Assembly (NCBI GenBank): GCA_023386555.1
Contig: JAEWJK010000017.1
Span: 62,001 to 126,000, forward strand
Direction of reading: 5' to 3'
Origin: Bacteroidota bacterium
GTDB taxonomy: Bacteria; Bacteroidota; Bacteroidia; Chitinophagales; Chitinophagaceae
DNA length: 64,000 bases
Shown here: in pieces, positions 8,464 to 17,408 of the stretch
Layout: every line of letters starts with the position of its first letter
How positions within the stretch are numbered: position 1 is the first letter of the stretch
The notes under the pieces: model-generated
Told to the model about the DNA's origin: nothing
Seen by the model: only the letters and a program-made list of their open reading frames with translations
Database searches by the model: none
Made by a program: the position numbers and the translations under genes

Positions 8464-10389
8464 TTATTTCCAGAAATAAATAAATATTATCGCCAGACCA
8501 ACAGCACCGCCAAAGAAATACAAAGCATAACTCTGCACTTTACCTGACTGAATGCCTTTGATTATTCCTGATGTTGTTGTGGTAACTGAACCTAAAAGAT
8601 TCACTGTTCCATCAACAATATTTTTATCAAACCATGCTGCTGGTCTTCCGATAAGATTGAACACTACTTTCTTTGTAACAAAAAGATACAGTTCATCAAT
8701 ATAAAATTTCCTGCTGGCAGCTTTGTACAATCCGCCGAATGTTGCAGCAACTTTTGTAGGTCTTTCATTTGCTGATTTATACATGTACATAGCTATAAGG
8801 ATCGCTACAACAGCTAATGTTACAGGAGCAATAGAAAACATCAGGTGTAATTCACCACTAAATGGAATACCATTGGCTGTTACATATTCTGAGAACGGAA
8901 TAAAGCCTGCACCGACGGCACATGCAGTTAAGATAACCAAAGGCAGTTTCATTGAAACGGGTCCTTCTCCATGATGTGCATTATGTGAATTTGCTGGTTT
9001 GTTCCAGAAAATTGAGAAGTATAAACGAAACATATAAAATGCTGTCAATGCTGCAGTAAACAAGGCAATACCATAAACAGCCATGTTCGAATGATATGCT
9101 GCTAATAAAATTTCTTCTTTACTAAAGAATCCTGAGAAAGGTGGGATACCTGCAATTGCCAGGCAGGCAACGAGAAATGCAAGATGTGTAATCGGCATTA
9201 GCTTTCTTAATCCACCCATATCTTTCATTTCATTACTATGCACATAATGTATCACAGCACCTGCACCAAGAAATAATAACGATTTAAAGAAAGCATGTGT
9301 AAACAAATGAAACATTGATCCGGTATAACCTAACTGATCTTCTCCACCGGCAACACCCAATGCAAACATCATATAACCAATCTGGCTCATGGTTGAATAA
9401 GCCAATACTCTTTTAATATCTGTTTGTGTACAAGCAATAATTGCTGCGATCAAAGCAGACGACACACCGATCCATGTAACAATATCCATTGCAATCGGAT
9501 CCATAGTGAACACCGGAAATAATCTTGCTACCAGAAAAACACCTGCCACTACCATTGTTGCAGCATGTATCAATGCAGAAACAGGTGTCGGACCTTCCAT
9601 TGCATCCGGTAGCCAGATATGCAAAGGAAACATGGCTGATTTTCCTGCACCACCGATGAACACCAGTATCAATCCCCATGTAAGTGCAGAAAGGCCAATG
9701 AAACTACCTCCAACAATGGCTGTGTAATATGCAGATTGAGTATTGGTAAGTCTTTCAATCAATAACCCAAAATCTAAAGTCTCTGCATAAAATCCTAAGA
9801 CTAATATGCCGATCAGGAAACCGAGATCAGCAAATCTGGTAACAATAAAAGCTTTTTTAGATGCGGCAACAGCAGAAGGTTTTTCAAAATAATATCCGAT
9901 GAGTAAGAACGATGATGCTCCAACCAATTCCCAGAATATGTATATCTGGAAGATGTTAGATGATAATACCAATCCCAACATGGAGAATGTAAACAACCCA
10001 AGAAATGCATAATAAGTCGCAAACCTTTCTTCACCTTTCATATAGCCAAGACTGAATATGTGCACCATCAGGGAAACAAATGTTACTACCACCAGCATCA
10101 TCACGGAAATAGGATCTATGATTGCTCCCATATCTATAGAAATATTCGGAGCGAATTCAAGCCAGGTAAAATTGTATGCTGTTATCTTTTGGTAAACACC
10201 ATCCACTTTACCACTCACGAAAAAATACTGATAAGCAGTGTACAGGCTCAAAACAGTAGAAGCCAGCAACGCTGTGGTTCCAATTAATCCGGATGATGTT
10301 TTGAAATACTTTCTGCCAAATAAACCAAGTACAACAAATGCAATAAGCGGTAGTAATGGTATGAGGAATATGTATTGTAAGTAGTTCAT
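8464..10389 (-). CDS. nuoL: NADH-quinone oxidoreductase subunit L
   Basis: Distal antiporter-like subunit of complex I, with the long lateral helix that couples the proton channels. The 641 residues match the usual NuoL length. Seen are SNIFQIYIFWELVGASSFLLIGY near residue 145, GGAGKSAMFPLHIWLPDAMEGPTPVSALIHAATMV near 245-280 (conserved lysine and broken helix), and GIPPFSGFFSKEEIL near 415. The C-terminal extension beyond residue 500 fits the lateral helix and final anchor. It starts 9 bases after nuoK and is part of one operon. Confidence 0.97.
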   Translation of the reverse strand: MNYLQYIFLIPLLPLIAFVVLGLFGRKYFKTSSGLIGTTALLASTVLSLYTAYQYFFVSGKVDGVYQKITAYNFTWLEFAPNISIDMGAIIDPISVMMLVVVTFVSLMVHIFSLGYMKGEERFATYYAFLGLFTFSMLGLVLSSNIFQIYIFWELVGASSFLLIGYYFEKPSAVAASKKAFIVTRFADLGFLIGILVLGFYAETLDFGLLIERLTNTQSAYYTAIVGGSFIGLSALTWGLILVFIGGAGKSAMFPLHIWLPDAMEGPTPVSALIHAATMVVAGVFLVARLFPVFTMDPIAMDIVTWIGVSSALIAAIIACTQTDIKRVLAYSTMSQIGYMMFALGVAGGEDQLGYTGSMFHLFTHAFFKSLLFLGAGAVIHYVHSNEMKDMGGLRKLMPITHLAFLVACLAIAGIPPFSGFFSKEEILLAAYHSNMAVYGIALFTAALTAFYMFRLYFSIFWNKPANSHNAHHGEGPVSMKLPLVILTACAVGAGFIPFSEYVTANGIPFSGELHLMFSIAPVTLAVVAILIAMYMYKSANERPTKVAATFGGLYKAASRKFYIDELYLFVTKKVVFNLIGRPAAWFDKNIVDGTVNLLGSVTTTTSGIIKGIQSGKVQSYALYFFGGAVGLAIIFIYFWK

Positions 10390-10398
10390 AATCGTTCT

Positions 10399-10713
10399 TT
10401 AAAATTTCAACTCGGTAGCATCTTCTACATCAATTGATTTATGTGTTCTATATAAATTAATGATGATGGCAATTGCCACAGCAGCTTCTGCGGCAGCAAT
10501 GGTTATAATGAAAATGGTGAAGAAAATTCCATCTAGTTTATCAGGCCACAAGTATTTATTGAACGCAATAAAGTTGATGTTCACGCTGTTCAGGATGAGT
10601 TCAATGCTCATCAGCATAGTAATCATATTTCTCCTGGTAAAGAGGCCATACATGCCAATGAAGAACAATGCTGTACTCACAAATAATATATGTTCTAATG
10701 GAATTGAAGCCAT
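10399..10713 (-). CDS. nuoK: NADH-quinone oxidoreductase subunit K
   Basis: Small membrane subunit (104 aa, three helices) of the complex I proton-translocation relay. SIELILNSVNINFIAF near residue 36 holds the essential helix-2 Glu, and AAAEAAVAIAIIINLYR near 72 holds the helix-3 Glu. One base separates its start from the nuoJ stop, which suggests translational coupling. Confidence 0.96.
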   Translation of the reverse strand: MASIPLEHILFVSTALFFIGMYGLFTRRNMITMLMSIELILNSVNINFIAFNKYLWPDKLDGIFFTIFIITIAAAEAAVAIAIIINLYRTHKSIDVEDATELKF

Positions 10714-10714
10714 G

Positions 10715-11317
10715 TTATACCTCCTTTACAATTTCTGGTTTCTGAATAATGGTCACCGTTCCACCTGTTGTATGCACTGCTGTTTCTTCAACCGGTGCTT
10801 CAATGTTATTTTGTCCTGGTGACTTCATCGCAATCACAATACAACCGATCATAGCAGCTAACAATAACATGCTCACAACTTCAAATGGCAGCACATATCC
10901 ATGAGCAGTCGGATTCAACATTTGTCTTCCGATCTCTTTTACCGGAACATTGAATGCAGTTGCAGAAGGAGTGAAGCCATATTCGTTGATTAAATTATAA
11001 CTGAATCCTAAGCCAGATAAAGCTGCTAATGCAGAAAATAAAATCCGCTTCCAGTTTGTCTTCGGCATTTCTTTACCGCTTTGCTGCGTTAAGAAAATGG
11101 AGAAGATGATCAACACTGCAATACCACCTGCATAAACGATTATCTGTACGGCAGCAATAAATTCAACCTGCATCCAGAAATACATGGCTGCAATACCAAC
11201 CAGCGTTGACAACAACCAGATGGCAGAACGAAATATTTTTCTTGTTGTTACCGCAAGTAATGCCGAACCCAAAGTAAAGGCTGCGATAACGTAGAATATG
11301 ATTGCTGATGCTTCCAT
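10715..11317 (-). CDS. nuoJ: NADH-quinone oxidoreductase subunit J
   Basis: Membrane-arm subunit adjoining NuoA, K and H. The 200 residues contain five hydrophobic segments. EFIAAVQIIVYAGGIAVLIIF near residue 52 is the diagnostic helix-3 block that forms a pi-bulge. The C-terminus after about residue 165 is a soluble Val/Thr-rich tail. An 84-base spacer with TCCTAATCCCC/CTAATTA repeats separates it from nuoI. Confidence 0.95.
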   Translation of the reverse strand: MEASAIIFYVIAAFTLGSALLAVTTRKIFRSAIWLLSTLVGIAAMYFWMQVEFIAAVQIIVYAGGIAVLIIFSIFLTQQSGKEMPKTNWKRILFSALAALSGLGFSYNLINEYGFTPSATAFNVPVKEIGRQMLNPTAHGYVLPFEVVSMLLLAAMIGCIVIAMKSPGQNNIEAPVEETAVHTTGGTVTIIQKPEIVKEV

Positions 11318-11401
11318 CTAATTCAAAATTTATTTTTTAAATCACACTCTTCGAGAGCCTCAGAGTGACATACTAATTCCTAATCCCCAATTACTAATTA
11401 A

Positions 11402-11878
11402 CTATTCCACTCCCTCTCTCACTTTCGATCCTTCGTTATTCAATGTCTTTAACAACTTCGTTCTGTCGAATACTGAGTGCTCAAAATTTTGTCCCATCTT
11501 AATCGCATCAGTCGGACAAGCCTGTACACATAAATTACACAGGGTACACAATTCAAGGTGGTACACAAATGTGTCTAATGCTTTTTTCTTTTTTCCTTCA
11601 GGTGATATATCAAATTTGGTGATGATCTTGATCGTTCCATTCGGGCAAGCCAGTTCACAAGCTGTACAACCGGTACATGCATGTTCATTGTTCTCATCAT
11701 GTGGCATGATCACTTCACCTCGAAAACGATCAGCCATCTTCAATGTATCCCGGTTATCAGGATATTGTTCTGTAACAATTTCTTTAGGATGTGTGAAATA
11801 ATAACCTGTTGTTTTCATGCCAGTCAGCAACGATTTCGCTGCCTTATAAACATCCGATATGTAATCTTTTATAAACAT
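11402..11878 (-). CDS. nuoI: NADH-quinone oxidoreductase subunit I (2x 4Fe-4S)
   Basis: Connecting-arm subunit carrying clusters N6a and N6b, which pass electrons to NuoB. Both ferredoxin-type sets are complete: C68, C71, C74, C78 (CTGCTACELACP) and C111, C114, C117, C121 (CTLCNLCVQACP). The length of 158 residues is typical. Since no nuoEFG is present here, NuoI could be the entry point of electrons from ferredoxin or another partner (inference). The next upstream gene in the operon is a four-helix-bundle gene rather than nuoH. Confidence 0.96.
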   Translation of the reverse strand: MFIKDYISDVYKAAKSLLTGMKTTGYYFTHPKEIVTEQYPDNRDTLKMADRFRGEVIMPHDENNEHACTGCTACELACPNGTIKIITKFDISPEGKKKKALDTFVYHLELCTLCNLCVQACPTDAIKMGQNFEHSVFDRTKLLKTLNNEGSKVREGVE

Positions 11879-11915
11879 GAAAGTTTACTGTTTTAAGTTT
11901 TTCGTTTCCAGTTCT

Positions 11916-12320
11916 TCAGCTTTGAAACCTATCCTTGAATTTTACACCCTTGATCTCCGATTTGTTTAAATAACCAACCCAACTACCAATCATTCCACCA
12001 ATCTCCTCTGCCAGCTTATACAATTCGTTGAATTTTTCTAAGCTTATGTATTTTCGGTCTAATATTCTATATAGTTGTGATTTAACCTCTGCTGCAGAAC
12101 CTTTAGCGATGGTAAGAAAATTGATTAACTCTAGTCTTCCTCCTCTGTCAAATCCTTCGGAAATATTATCCATGATGGAACCTGCTGCGGCATTTATTTG
12201 ATCTCTAAACCTGAAGTCTTTGGCTAGATCAGTTTGAACAGAGATAATATAGATTTCATTGCATAAGACTCTTGCCTTTTGCCATGCTTCTATATCTTCA
12301 AATTTTTTTATCGTAGCCAT
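11916..12320 (-). CDS. Four-helix-bundle protein (23S rRNA intervening-sequence family) inside the nuo operon
   Basis: Belongs to the four-helix-bundle / 23S rRNA-intervening-sequence (S23) family, recognisable from FEDIEAWQKAR near the start, FRDQINAAAGSIMDNISEGFDRG (residues 37-60) and FLTIAKGSAAEVKSQLYRILD (68-90). In other bacteria such genes occur inside 23S rRNA intervening sequences or as free-standing genes; their biochemical role is unknown. The 134 residues are full length. The gene lies between nuoH and nuoI on the same strand, with 43- and 37-base spacers made of AACTCAAAACT/TTCAAACTC-type repeats, so it was probably inserted into the operon. It is presumably cotranscribed with complex I; any role there is unproven. 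Confidence 0.88.
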   Translation of the reverse strand: MATIKKFEDIEAWQKARVLCNEIYIISVQTDLAKDFRFRDQINAAAGSIMDNISEGFDRGGRLELINFLTIAKGSAAEVKSQLYRILDRKYISLEKFNELYKLAEEIGGMIGSWVGYLNKSEIKGVKFKDRFQS

Positions 12321-12363
12321 AATGTTGAACTAACTCAAAACTCTAAACTTCAAACTCAAAACT

Positions 12364-13440
12364 TTAAAAATGCCATCCTAATATTGCTATCACAGTTACT
12401 AATAAGAGATTTAATAAACTTATCGGTAACAAATATTTCCATTCAAGATTTAACAGTTGATCAATTCTTAGCCTTGGGAATGTCCACCTGAACCACATGA
12501 TCAAAAAGATGAGGAAGAAAACTTTTCCGAAGAACCACACTACACCAGGAATATAATCCATGATGTTGTTGAAAGCTTCCCAACTGCCAATATGTAAAGG
12601 CATCCAGCCACCCAGGAACAGCGTTGCACCAATTGCACAAACTATAAATATGTTGATGTATTCTGCTAAAAAGAACAAAGCGAACTTCATTCCTGAATAC
12701 TCTGTATGAAACCCTGCTGTTAACTCTGATTCAGCTTCAGCTAAGTCAAAAGGAGCACGGTTTGTTTCTGCTGTTACGGCAATAATGAAAATGATAAATG
12801 CAATGATGGCTGGAATATGTCCTTTGAATAACCACCATCCATTTCGCTGTGATTCTATAATAGCTGAAATCTGCAAATCACCTGTCAAAACAATAATAGT
12901 AAGTATGGCAAGTCCTGCAGAAAGTTCATAGCTCACTATCTGGGCACCACTTCTCATTGCACCAAGCAAAGAATATTTGTTGTTGCTTGACCAGCCAGCC
13001 ATCAGAATTCCGATAACACCCAAAGAAGAAATAGCAGTTACGAACAATACGCCGATGTTCAGATCCCAGATTTGAAATCCTGGTGCATAGGCAATAGGAG
13101 CCAACAGCAACATGGCAACGATCATTACGATATACGGAGCCAGGTTGAAAAGAAATTTATCTGCACCATCTGGTGTTAATCCTTCCTTCATGATGAGCTT
13201 CAAAGTGTCTGCAGTAGTTTGAAACATTCCTGCAGGACCAACTCTGTTTGGACCTAATCTTATCTGCATCCTGGCAGCTACCTTTCTTTCCATTAACACC
13301 AGCACCAATCCCAGCACTGCAAACAAACCGATAGCTAATAATATAACGATGATACATTGAGCAATCAAAGCACCTGTTGCACCGAATGTTGCAACAAGCC
13401 ATTCTTGTAATGAGTTTGTTATGCCTGCTAAACTGAACAT
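12364..13440 (-). CDS. nuoH: NADH-quinone oxidoreductase subunit H
   Basis: Membrane subunit that forms the quinone-binding cavity with NuoB and NuoD. The 358 residues are largely transmembrane. Diagnostic stretches are ERKVAARMQIRLGPNRVGPAGMFQ (residues 51-74), VSYELSAGLAIL near 167 and AETNRAPFDLAEAESELTAGFHTEY near 221-245, with the conserved acidic loop. In most complete operons nuoEFG precede this gene; here it follows nuoD directly after 50 bases. Confidence 0.97.
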   Translation of the reverse strand: MFSLAGITNSLQEWLVATFGATGALIAQCIIVILLAIGLFAVLGLVLVLMERKVAARMQIRLGPNRVGPAGMFQTTADTLKLIMKEGLTPDGADKFLFNLAPYIVMIVAMLLLAPIAYAPGFQIWDLNIGVLFVTAISSLGVIGILMAGWSSNNKYSLLGAMRSGAQIVSYELSAGLAILTIIVLTGDLQISAIIESQRNGWWLFKGHIPAIIAFIIFIIAVTAETNRAPFDLAEAESELTAGFHTEYSGMKFALFFLAEYINIFIVCAIGATLFLGGWMPLHIGSWEAFNNIMDYIPGVVWFFGKVFFLIFLIMWFRWTFPRLRIDQLLNLEWKYLLPISLLNLLLVTVIAILGWHF

Positions 13441-13490
13441 AGTTTATAATTCAAATGTCAAAATGATCTTTATTCCCAATTCCTAATTAC

Positions 13491-14633
13491 CTATCGATCA
13501 ATATCCGGTATCACTAAATCCAATGTTCCCATTGTTGCCATCAGATCACCGATCTTACTGCCTTTTGCCATGTGTTCTAAAGCAGAGAGATTTGAAAAAC
13601 CTGGTGAACGAAACTTAATTCTATAAGGAGTTGTTCCACCTTCACTAACAATGTACAATCCTAGTTCACCTCTTGCTGTTTCTACTCTTGTATAGAATTC
13701 ACCTTTTGGCAATTTCAATACAGCTTTTGTTTTCGCCTGGTAGTCACCTTCCGGAATATTATCAATTAACTGTTCGATGATTCTGATTGACTGTCGCATT
13801 TCTTTTACACGAACTAAATAACGTGCAAACGAATCACCTGCTGTTTCCAACACTTCATCAAATTGAACCTGTTTGTATATATCGTATGGATAATGTTTTC
13901 TAATGTCGCAGCTCACTCCACTTGCTCTTGCAACAGGACCGGTACATCCATAAGAAATAGCATCTTCAGGTGAAATATATCCAACACCTTTCAATCGATT
14001 TTGGAAAATCACATTACCTGTTACCAGTTCATCGTATTCATCAATATTTTTCTTGAACAGTTGAATGAAGTCTTTCACTTTTTTCTGGAAGTCAGGATGA
14101 ACATCAGCCATCACACCACCAGGAACCATGTAGTTCATTGTTAATCTTGCACCACAGGTTTCTTCCATAATATCAGTGATCGTTTCTCTTTCACGGAAAG
14201 CATAGAAGAAAGGAGTGAAGGCACCTACGTCCATAGCCAATGCTCCCCACCATAATTCATGTGAAGCGATCCTGGTGAGTTCATCCATTATTACACGTAT
14301 ATATTGTGCTCTTAATGGTACTTCAATCTGCATTGCTTTTTCAACGGTTAATGCACATGCATGATTGTTAATGTGAGCTGAGAGATAATCCATCCTGCTC
14401 GTTACATAAATGAACTGCCTGTAAGTAAGGCTCTCACACATTTTTTCTATAGAGCGATGGATATAACCAAGATGCGGTTCTATTTTTTGTATGGTCTCAC
14501 CATTCAACGTAATAACCAGATGTAATACACCATGTGTTGCAGGATGCTGTGGACCAACATTGATCACCAGTTGACCTTCACCGTTCAGGTTAGATTCGAT
14601 CGTATCGTTTAATATTTGTGTTTCTGTGTACAT
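13491..14633 (-). CDS. nuoD: NADH-quinone oxidoreductase subunit D
   Basis: 49-kDa-type subunit, derived from [NiFe]-hydrogenase large subunits, that lines the quinone site. INVGPQHPATHGVLHLVI, with the quinone-site His, lies near the N-terminus, and LGYIHRSIEKMCES follows. The C-terminus SKIGDLMATMGTLDLVIPDIDR is the family ending. I prefer the ATG at 14633 (380 aa); an in-frame ATG at 14654 would add MEFGIHI, encoded by an AATTTGGAATA spacer repeat. NuoC and NuoD are separate here, not fused. Confidence 0.95.
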   Translation of the reverse strand: MYTETQILNDTIESNLNGEGQLVINVGPQHPATHGVLHLVITLNGETIQKIEPHLGYIHRSIEKMCESLTYRQFIYVTSRMDYLSAHINNHACALTVEKAMQIEVPLRAQYIRVIMDELTRIASHELWWGALAMDVGAFTPFFYAFRERETITDIMEETCGARLTMNYMVPGGVMADVHPDFQKKVKDFIQLFKKNIDEYDELVTGNVIFQNRLKGVGYISPEDAISYGCTGPVARASGVSCDIRKHYPYDIYKQVQFDEVLETAGDSFARYLVRVKEMRQSIRIIEQLIDNIPEGDYQAKTKAVLKLPKGEFYTRVETARGELGLYIVSEGGTTPYRIKFRSPGFSNLSALEHMAKGSKIGDLMATMGTLDLVIPDIDR

Positions 14634-14672
14634 AATGTGTATTCCAAATTCCAAAAAACAAATTCCTAATTC

Positions 14673-15125
14673 CTATAGCTTGATCATGTTAATAGGGTCT
14701 TCAAAATCTTTTCGTAACGGATGTCCTTTGAAATCATCTTCAAGGATCAATAATCTTAGGTCAGGATGATGTAAGAACTTAACACCAAACATTTCAAACA
14801 CTTCTCTCTCATGAAACTCAGCTGTTCTCCATATGTCTGATACAGTTTCAATTTCCGGATTAGTCCTATCCAACTTTATTTTTACTACAATATTCAATTG
14901 CCTGTTGGTGGTGGAAGAAAGATGATACACCATTGTCAGATGTGTTTTCCAGTCAACACAGGTTAAGCAGAACAGGTAATTAAAATTGAACTGCGAGTAA
15001 CGAAGATTGTTGGCAAGAATTCTCCAGTCGGCAGGCTCGATCATAATATTCAGCCATTCTCCTGTTTCATCAAACGTAGCTGATGGAAGTAATGCTGTGA
15101 TATGTTGTTTTATCTCTTCGTTCAT
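14673..15125 (-). CDS. nuoC: NADH-quinone oxidoreductase subunit C
   Basis: 30-kDa-type subunit of the hydrophilic connecting arm. The 150 residues contain the family signature region: FNYLFCLTCVDWKTHLTMVYHL near residue 48 and TVSDIWRTAEFHEREVFEMFGVKFLHHPDLRLLIL (about 96-130), followed by GHPLRKDFEDP. The length fits an unfused NuoC. The gene is 25 bases after nuoB and 39 bases before the chosen nuoD start. Confidence 0.95.
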   Translation of the reverse strand: MNEEIKQHITALLPSATFDETGEWLNIMIEPADWRILANNLRYSQFNFNYLFCLTCVDWKTHLTMVYHLSSTTNRQLNIVVKIKLDRTNPEIETVSDIWRTAEFHEREVFEMFGVKFLHHPDLRLLILEDDFKGHPLRKDFEDPINMIKL

Positions 15126-15150
15126 AACTCAAAACTTTAAACTCAAAACG

Positions 15151-15693
15151 CTAAACTTGCTTTCTTATCTGGTCTCTTGTCCATCCCAGTTTTATTTTTT
15201 CCTGCAAAGCAATTAATGCATGTAACAAAGCTTCAGGTCTTGGTGGACAGCCAGGTATATATACATCAACCGGAATCACATGATCTGCACCTTTTACAAC
15301 AGAATATGTATTATAGAAAAATGGTCCGCCACTTATTGCACATGCACCCATGGCCACTACATATTTCGGGTCGGCCATTTGATCGTATAATCTTTTTAAA
15401 ACAGGAGCCATTTTATTTACGATCGTTCCGGCAATAATGATCACATCGGCTTGCCGTGGAGTTGCTCTTGCTACTTCAAATCCAAACCTTGAGAAATCAT
15501 ATTTGGCAGATGCAGTACTCATCATTTCAATGCCACAACAACTTGTAGCAAAAGTTAATGGCCAGAGAGAGTTAGATCTTGCCCAGTTCACTACATCATC
15601 GAAAGTGCCGGAGATAATTCCTCCACCAGGTGTTTCAATGATCTGGCCTGCAAAATCTTTATTCTGTTCTCTTATTTGTTCTCTTACATCCAT
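15151..15693 (-). CDS. nuoB: NADH-quinone oxidoreductase subunit B (cluster N2)
   Basis: Carries the terminal 4Fe-4S cluster N2, which reduces the quinone. All four ligands are visible: the tandem C52-C53 (ATSCCGIEMMST), C118 (MGACAISGG) and C149 (YIPGCPPRPEALLHAL). The 180 residues match the family. Its start overlaps the end of nuoA by 10 bases. Confidence 0.97.
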   Translation of the reverse strand: MDVREQIREQNKDFAGQIIETPGGGIISGTFDDVVNWARSNSLWPLTFATSCCGIEMMSTASAKYDFSRFGFEVARATPRQADVIIIAGTIVNKMAPVLKRLYDQMADPKYVVAMGACAISGGPFFYNTYSVVKGADHVIPVDVYIPGCPPRPEALLHALIALQEKIKLGWTRDQIRKQV

Positions 15694-16034
15694 TTCAATG
15701 CTCCTTTTTTATGTGCATATAAAAAGCCCATGAATAATATGAAGATGAAAATGATCACTTCAACGAGTGCAATGATGCCGATCTCTTTTACAACAGTAGC
15801 CCACGGATAAAGAAATATGAGTTCTACATCGAATATTAAAAACAATAATGCGAAGAGATAATAACCTACATTGAATTGATTCCATGGAGAAGTGCTGGTG
15901 GGAATACCACATTCATACGGCTGGCCTTTCTGAGGATTCTTACTTCCCTTCACCAGAAGTTTTCCGATGAAGATGCCACCTGCAGCAAATGCAACGGCAG
16001 CAATAATAAGTGCAAGTAGATAAATGGCACCCAT
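15684..16034 (-). CDS. nuoA: NADH-quinone oxidoreductase subunit A
   Basis: Small membrane subunit (116 aa, three helices) at the junction of the two complex I arms; first gene of the operon. PYECGIPTSTSPWNQFNVGYYLFALLFLIFDVELIFLYPW (about residues 39-78) is the family signature, with its conserved Cys loop and Asp-Val-Glu. The operon promoter must lie in the 254-base gap 16035-16288, where I could not single out a clear -7/-33 pair. Confidence 0.96.
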   Translation of the reverse strand: MGAIYLLALIIAAVAFAAGGIFIGKLLVKGSKNPQKGQPYECGIPTSTSPWNQFNVGYYLFALLFLIFDVELIFLYPWATVVKEIGIIALVEVIIFIFILFMGFLYAHKKGALKWM

Positions 16035-16288
16035 AAGACAAGCAGATTTTTGATACTTGAATATAGTTGATTATTTCAAACCCTCCGATTAAGTATTGGA
16101 CGAGTGTTGAAAACCTGTTTGAAGCAGTGAAAGTAAAGCGGTGAAGAATGGAGACAACTGACGCTCATCATCATTTCAGATGTTATTAATCAGAAACAGG
16201 ATGTAGCTCTTGGTTGCATCGACTGGTTTTAAGCAGGACTTAAACATCATTTCAAAAAAATCCTATTTTTAAAACATAACTACTCAAT

Positions 16289-16741
16289 GTGAAACAAAGA
16301 AGAATACTCACTCTTTTCGTCATCCTGATGTTTTCAACCGCTTTCAAAAAAGATGAACCACCAACAATGTCGTTTTGTAACGGAATTAAAATGGTGCACC
16401 AGGCATTTAAAGATGGAGATTGGACTAAGGTAAAGGGTTCATCAAGTGTATCTAATCAATATGTATATACTTCGTTGATCGATATTGAAGAATTGACAGA
16501 TGAATATATTGATGGCGTAACAGGTACTTCATATAACGGAACTTATAAGAAGGTTAACAGTGTTGAGGAACAGCAACAAGTGATAATGGAGTTAGTGCAG
16601 AAACTTGAGAGTTGCGTAGGTAAAAAAGCAAAGAAAAGTAAGTTTAATGGATATGAGATTAAGATGGGAAAGGTGACTTTTAAAGCCCTGTACTTTGGGA
16701 AAACGGCAGTGATGTTTTCTATTTGGGATTTTAAGAATTAG
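16289..16741 (+). CDS. Secreted hypothetical protein (150 aa)
   Basis: Not recognised. The N-terminus (KQRRILTLFVILMFSTAF) looks like a signal peptide with a weak cleavage site. The mature part is Lys-rich, with two cysteines (residues 31 and 110) that could form a disulfide in the periplasm. The gene is divergent from nuoA and is followed at once by a hairpin terminator. Confidence 0.65.
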   Translation: MKQRRILTLFVILMFSTAFKKDEPPTMSFCNGIKMVHQAFKDGDWTKVKGSSSVSNQYVYTSLIDIEELTDEYIDGVTGTSYNGTYKKVNSVEEQQQVIMELVQKLESCVGKKAKKSKFNGYEIKMGKVTFKALYFGKTAVMFSIWDFKN

Positions 16742-16752
16742 ATGAGAAAATA

Positions 16753-16782
16753 AAAAGCGAACAGTTCTCTCCATTCGCTTTT
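16753..16782. terminator. Hairpin terminator beside a partial tRNA-Ala 3' copy
   Basis: A perfect 9-bp stem (AAAAGCGAA at 16753-16761 with TTCGCTTTT at 16774-16782) has a 12-nt loop and can work in both directions. It closes the 150-aa gene on the plus strand. Its sequence is the same AAAAGCGA/TCGCTTTT type as the terminators after tRNA-Ala and tRNA-Leu. Immediately adjacent, 16781-16795 repeats 15 bases of the tRNA-Ala 3' end. Confidence 0.7.
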
Positions 16783-16931
16783 GTGGAGAATACCATACTT
16801 AAAACGGCAGGCCCTACATGGTCAAGCTTCGAATTCAAACAAAACAAATTACAAATTTGTGTGTAAATATAGAAGAGCAATTCATTAACTATAGTTTTAA
16901 TGATTTGCATTTGTCTAATCCGTAGCATTTA

Positions 16932-17315
16932 TTATTTTAAATGTTCAATCTTAATGTATTCTAAATTTATCTTAGACTGTAATAATAAATTATCTAACTC
17001 GTTTTCTATCTGACTAAATTGAACTCTTGTTAACAAGTATTTATCCCAGAATGGAACGCTTTTGCGTTTCAAATTTTCATTTGCTAACCAAGCTAGGTTA
17101 AAAAAATCCCATAAAGGAGAATCATAGTCTTTTGAAATAAAAGCCGGTAAGATAATCACTGCCTTAGATATTAATCCATCATTCCAAACGATTCGTCGCT
17201 CTTCAATTTTATTTGGGGGAACGCCATAAGCAGTTGTACCTGATGTAAATATGTCGGCTTTAAAATCTGCTGCAAACTTATTTAGTTTTTCATCGATTGC
17301 TTTGAATCTTTCCAT
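16932..17315 (-). CDS. Hypothetical protein (127 aa)
   Basis: Not recognised. A soluble alpha/beta protein without signal peptide or membrane segments; an AIDEKLNKFAADFKADIFTS segment at the start and many aromatic residues in the middle (PLWDFFNLAWLANENL). It lies in the AT-rich block between the partial and the full tRNA-Ala copies, next to another orphan gene. The composition is AT-richer than in the nuo region, which would fit recent acquisition. No function can be assigned. Confidence 0.6.
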   Translation of the reverse strand: MERFKAIDEKLNKFAADFKADIFTSGTTAYGVPPNKIEERRIVWNDGLISKAVIILPAFISKDYDSPLWDFFNLAWLANENLKRKSVPFWDKYLLTRVQFSQIENELDNLLLQSKINLEYIKIEHLK

Positions 17316-17408
17316 GTTGAAGTATTTCTACAGCATTTTTAAATCAAATATAGTTGGGAAGTATAAATTTTCTTAGTTAGCATACCCCTGCCACTTAAAA
17401 AATTATAT

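Noticed and set aside
12364..13491. Frameshift or lost nuoEFG fragments between nuoD and nuoH
   Set aside because: The gap is 50 bases of simple-repeat spacer with no coding remnant, so there is no local pseudogene.
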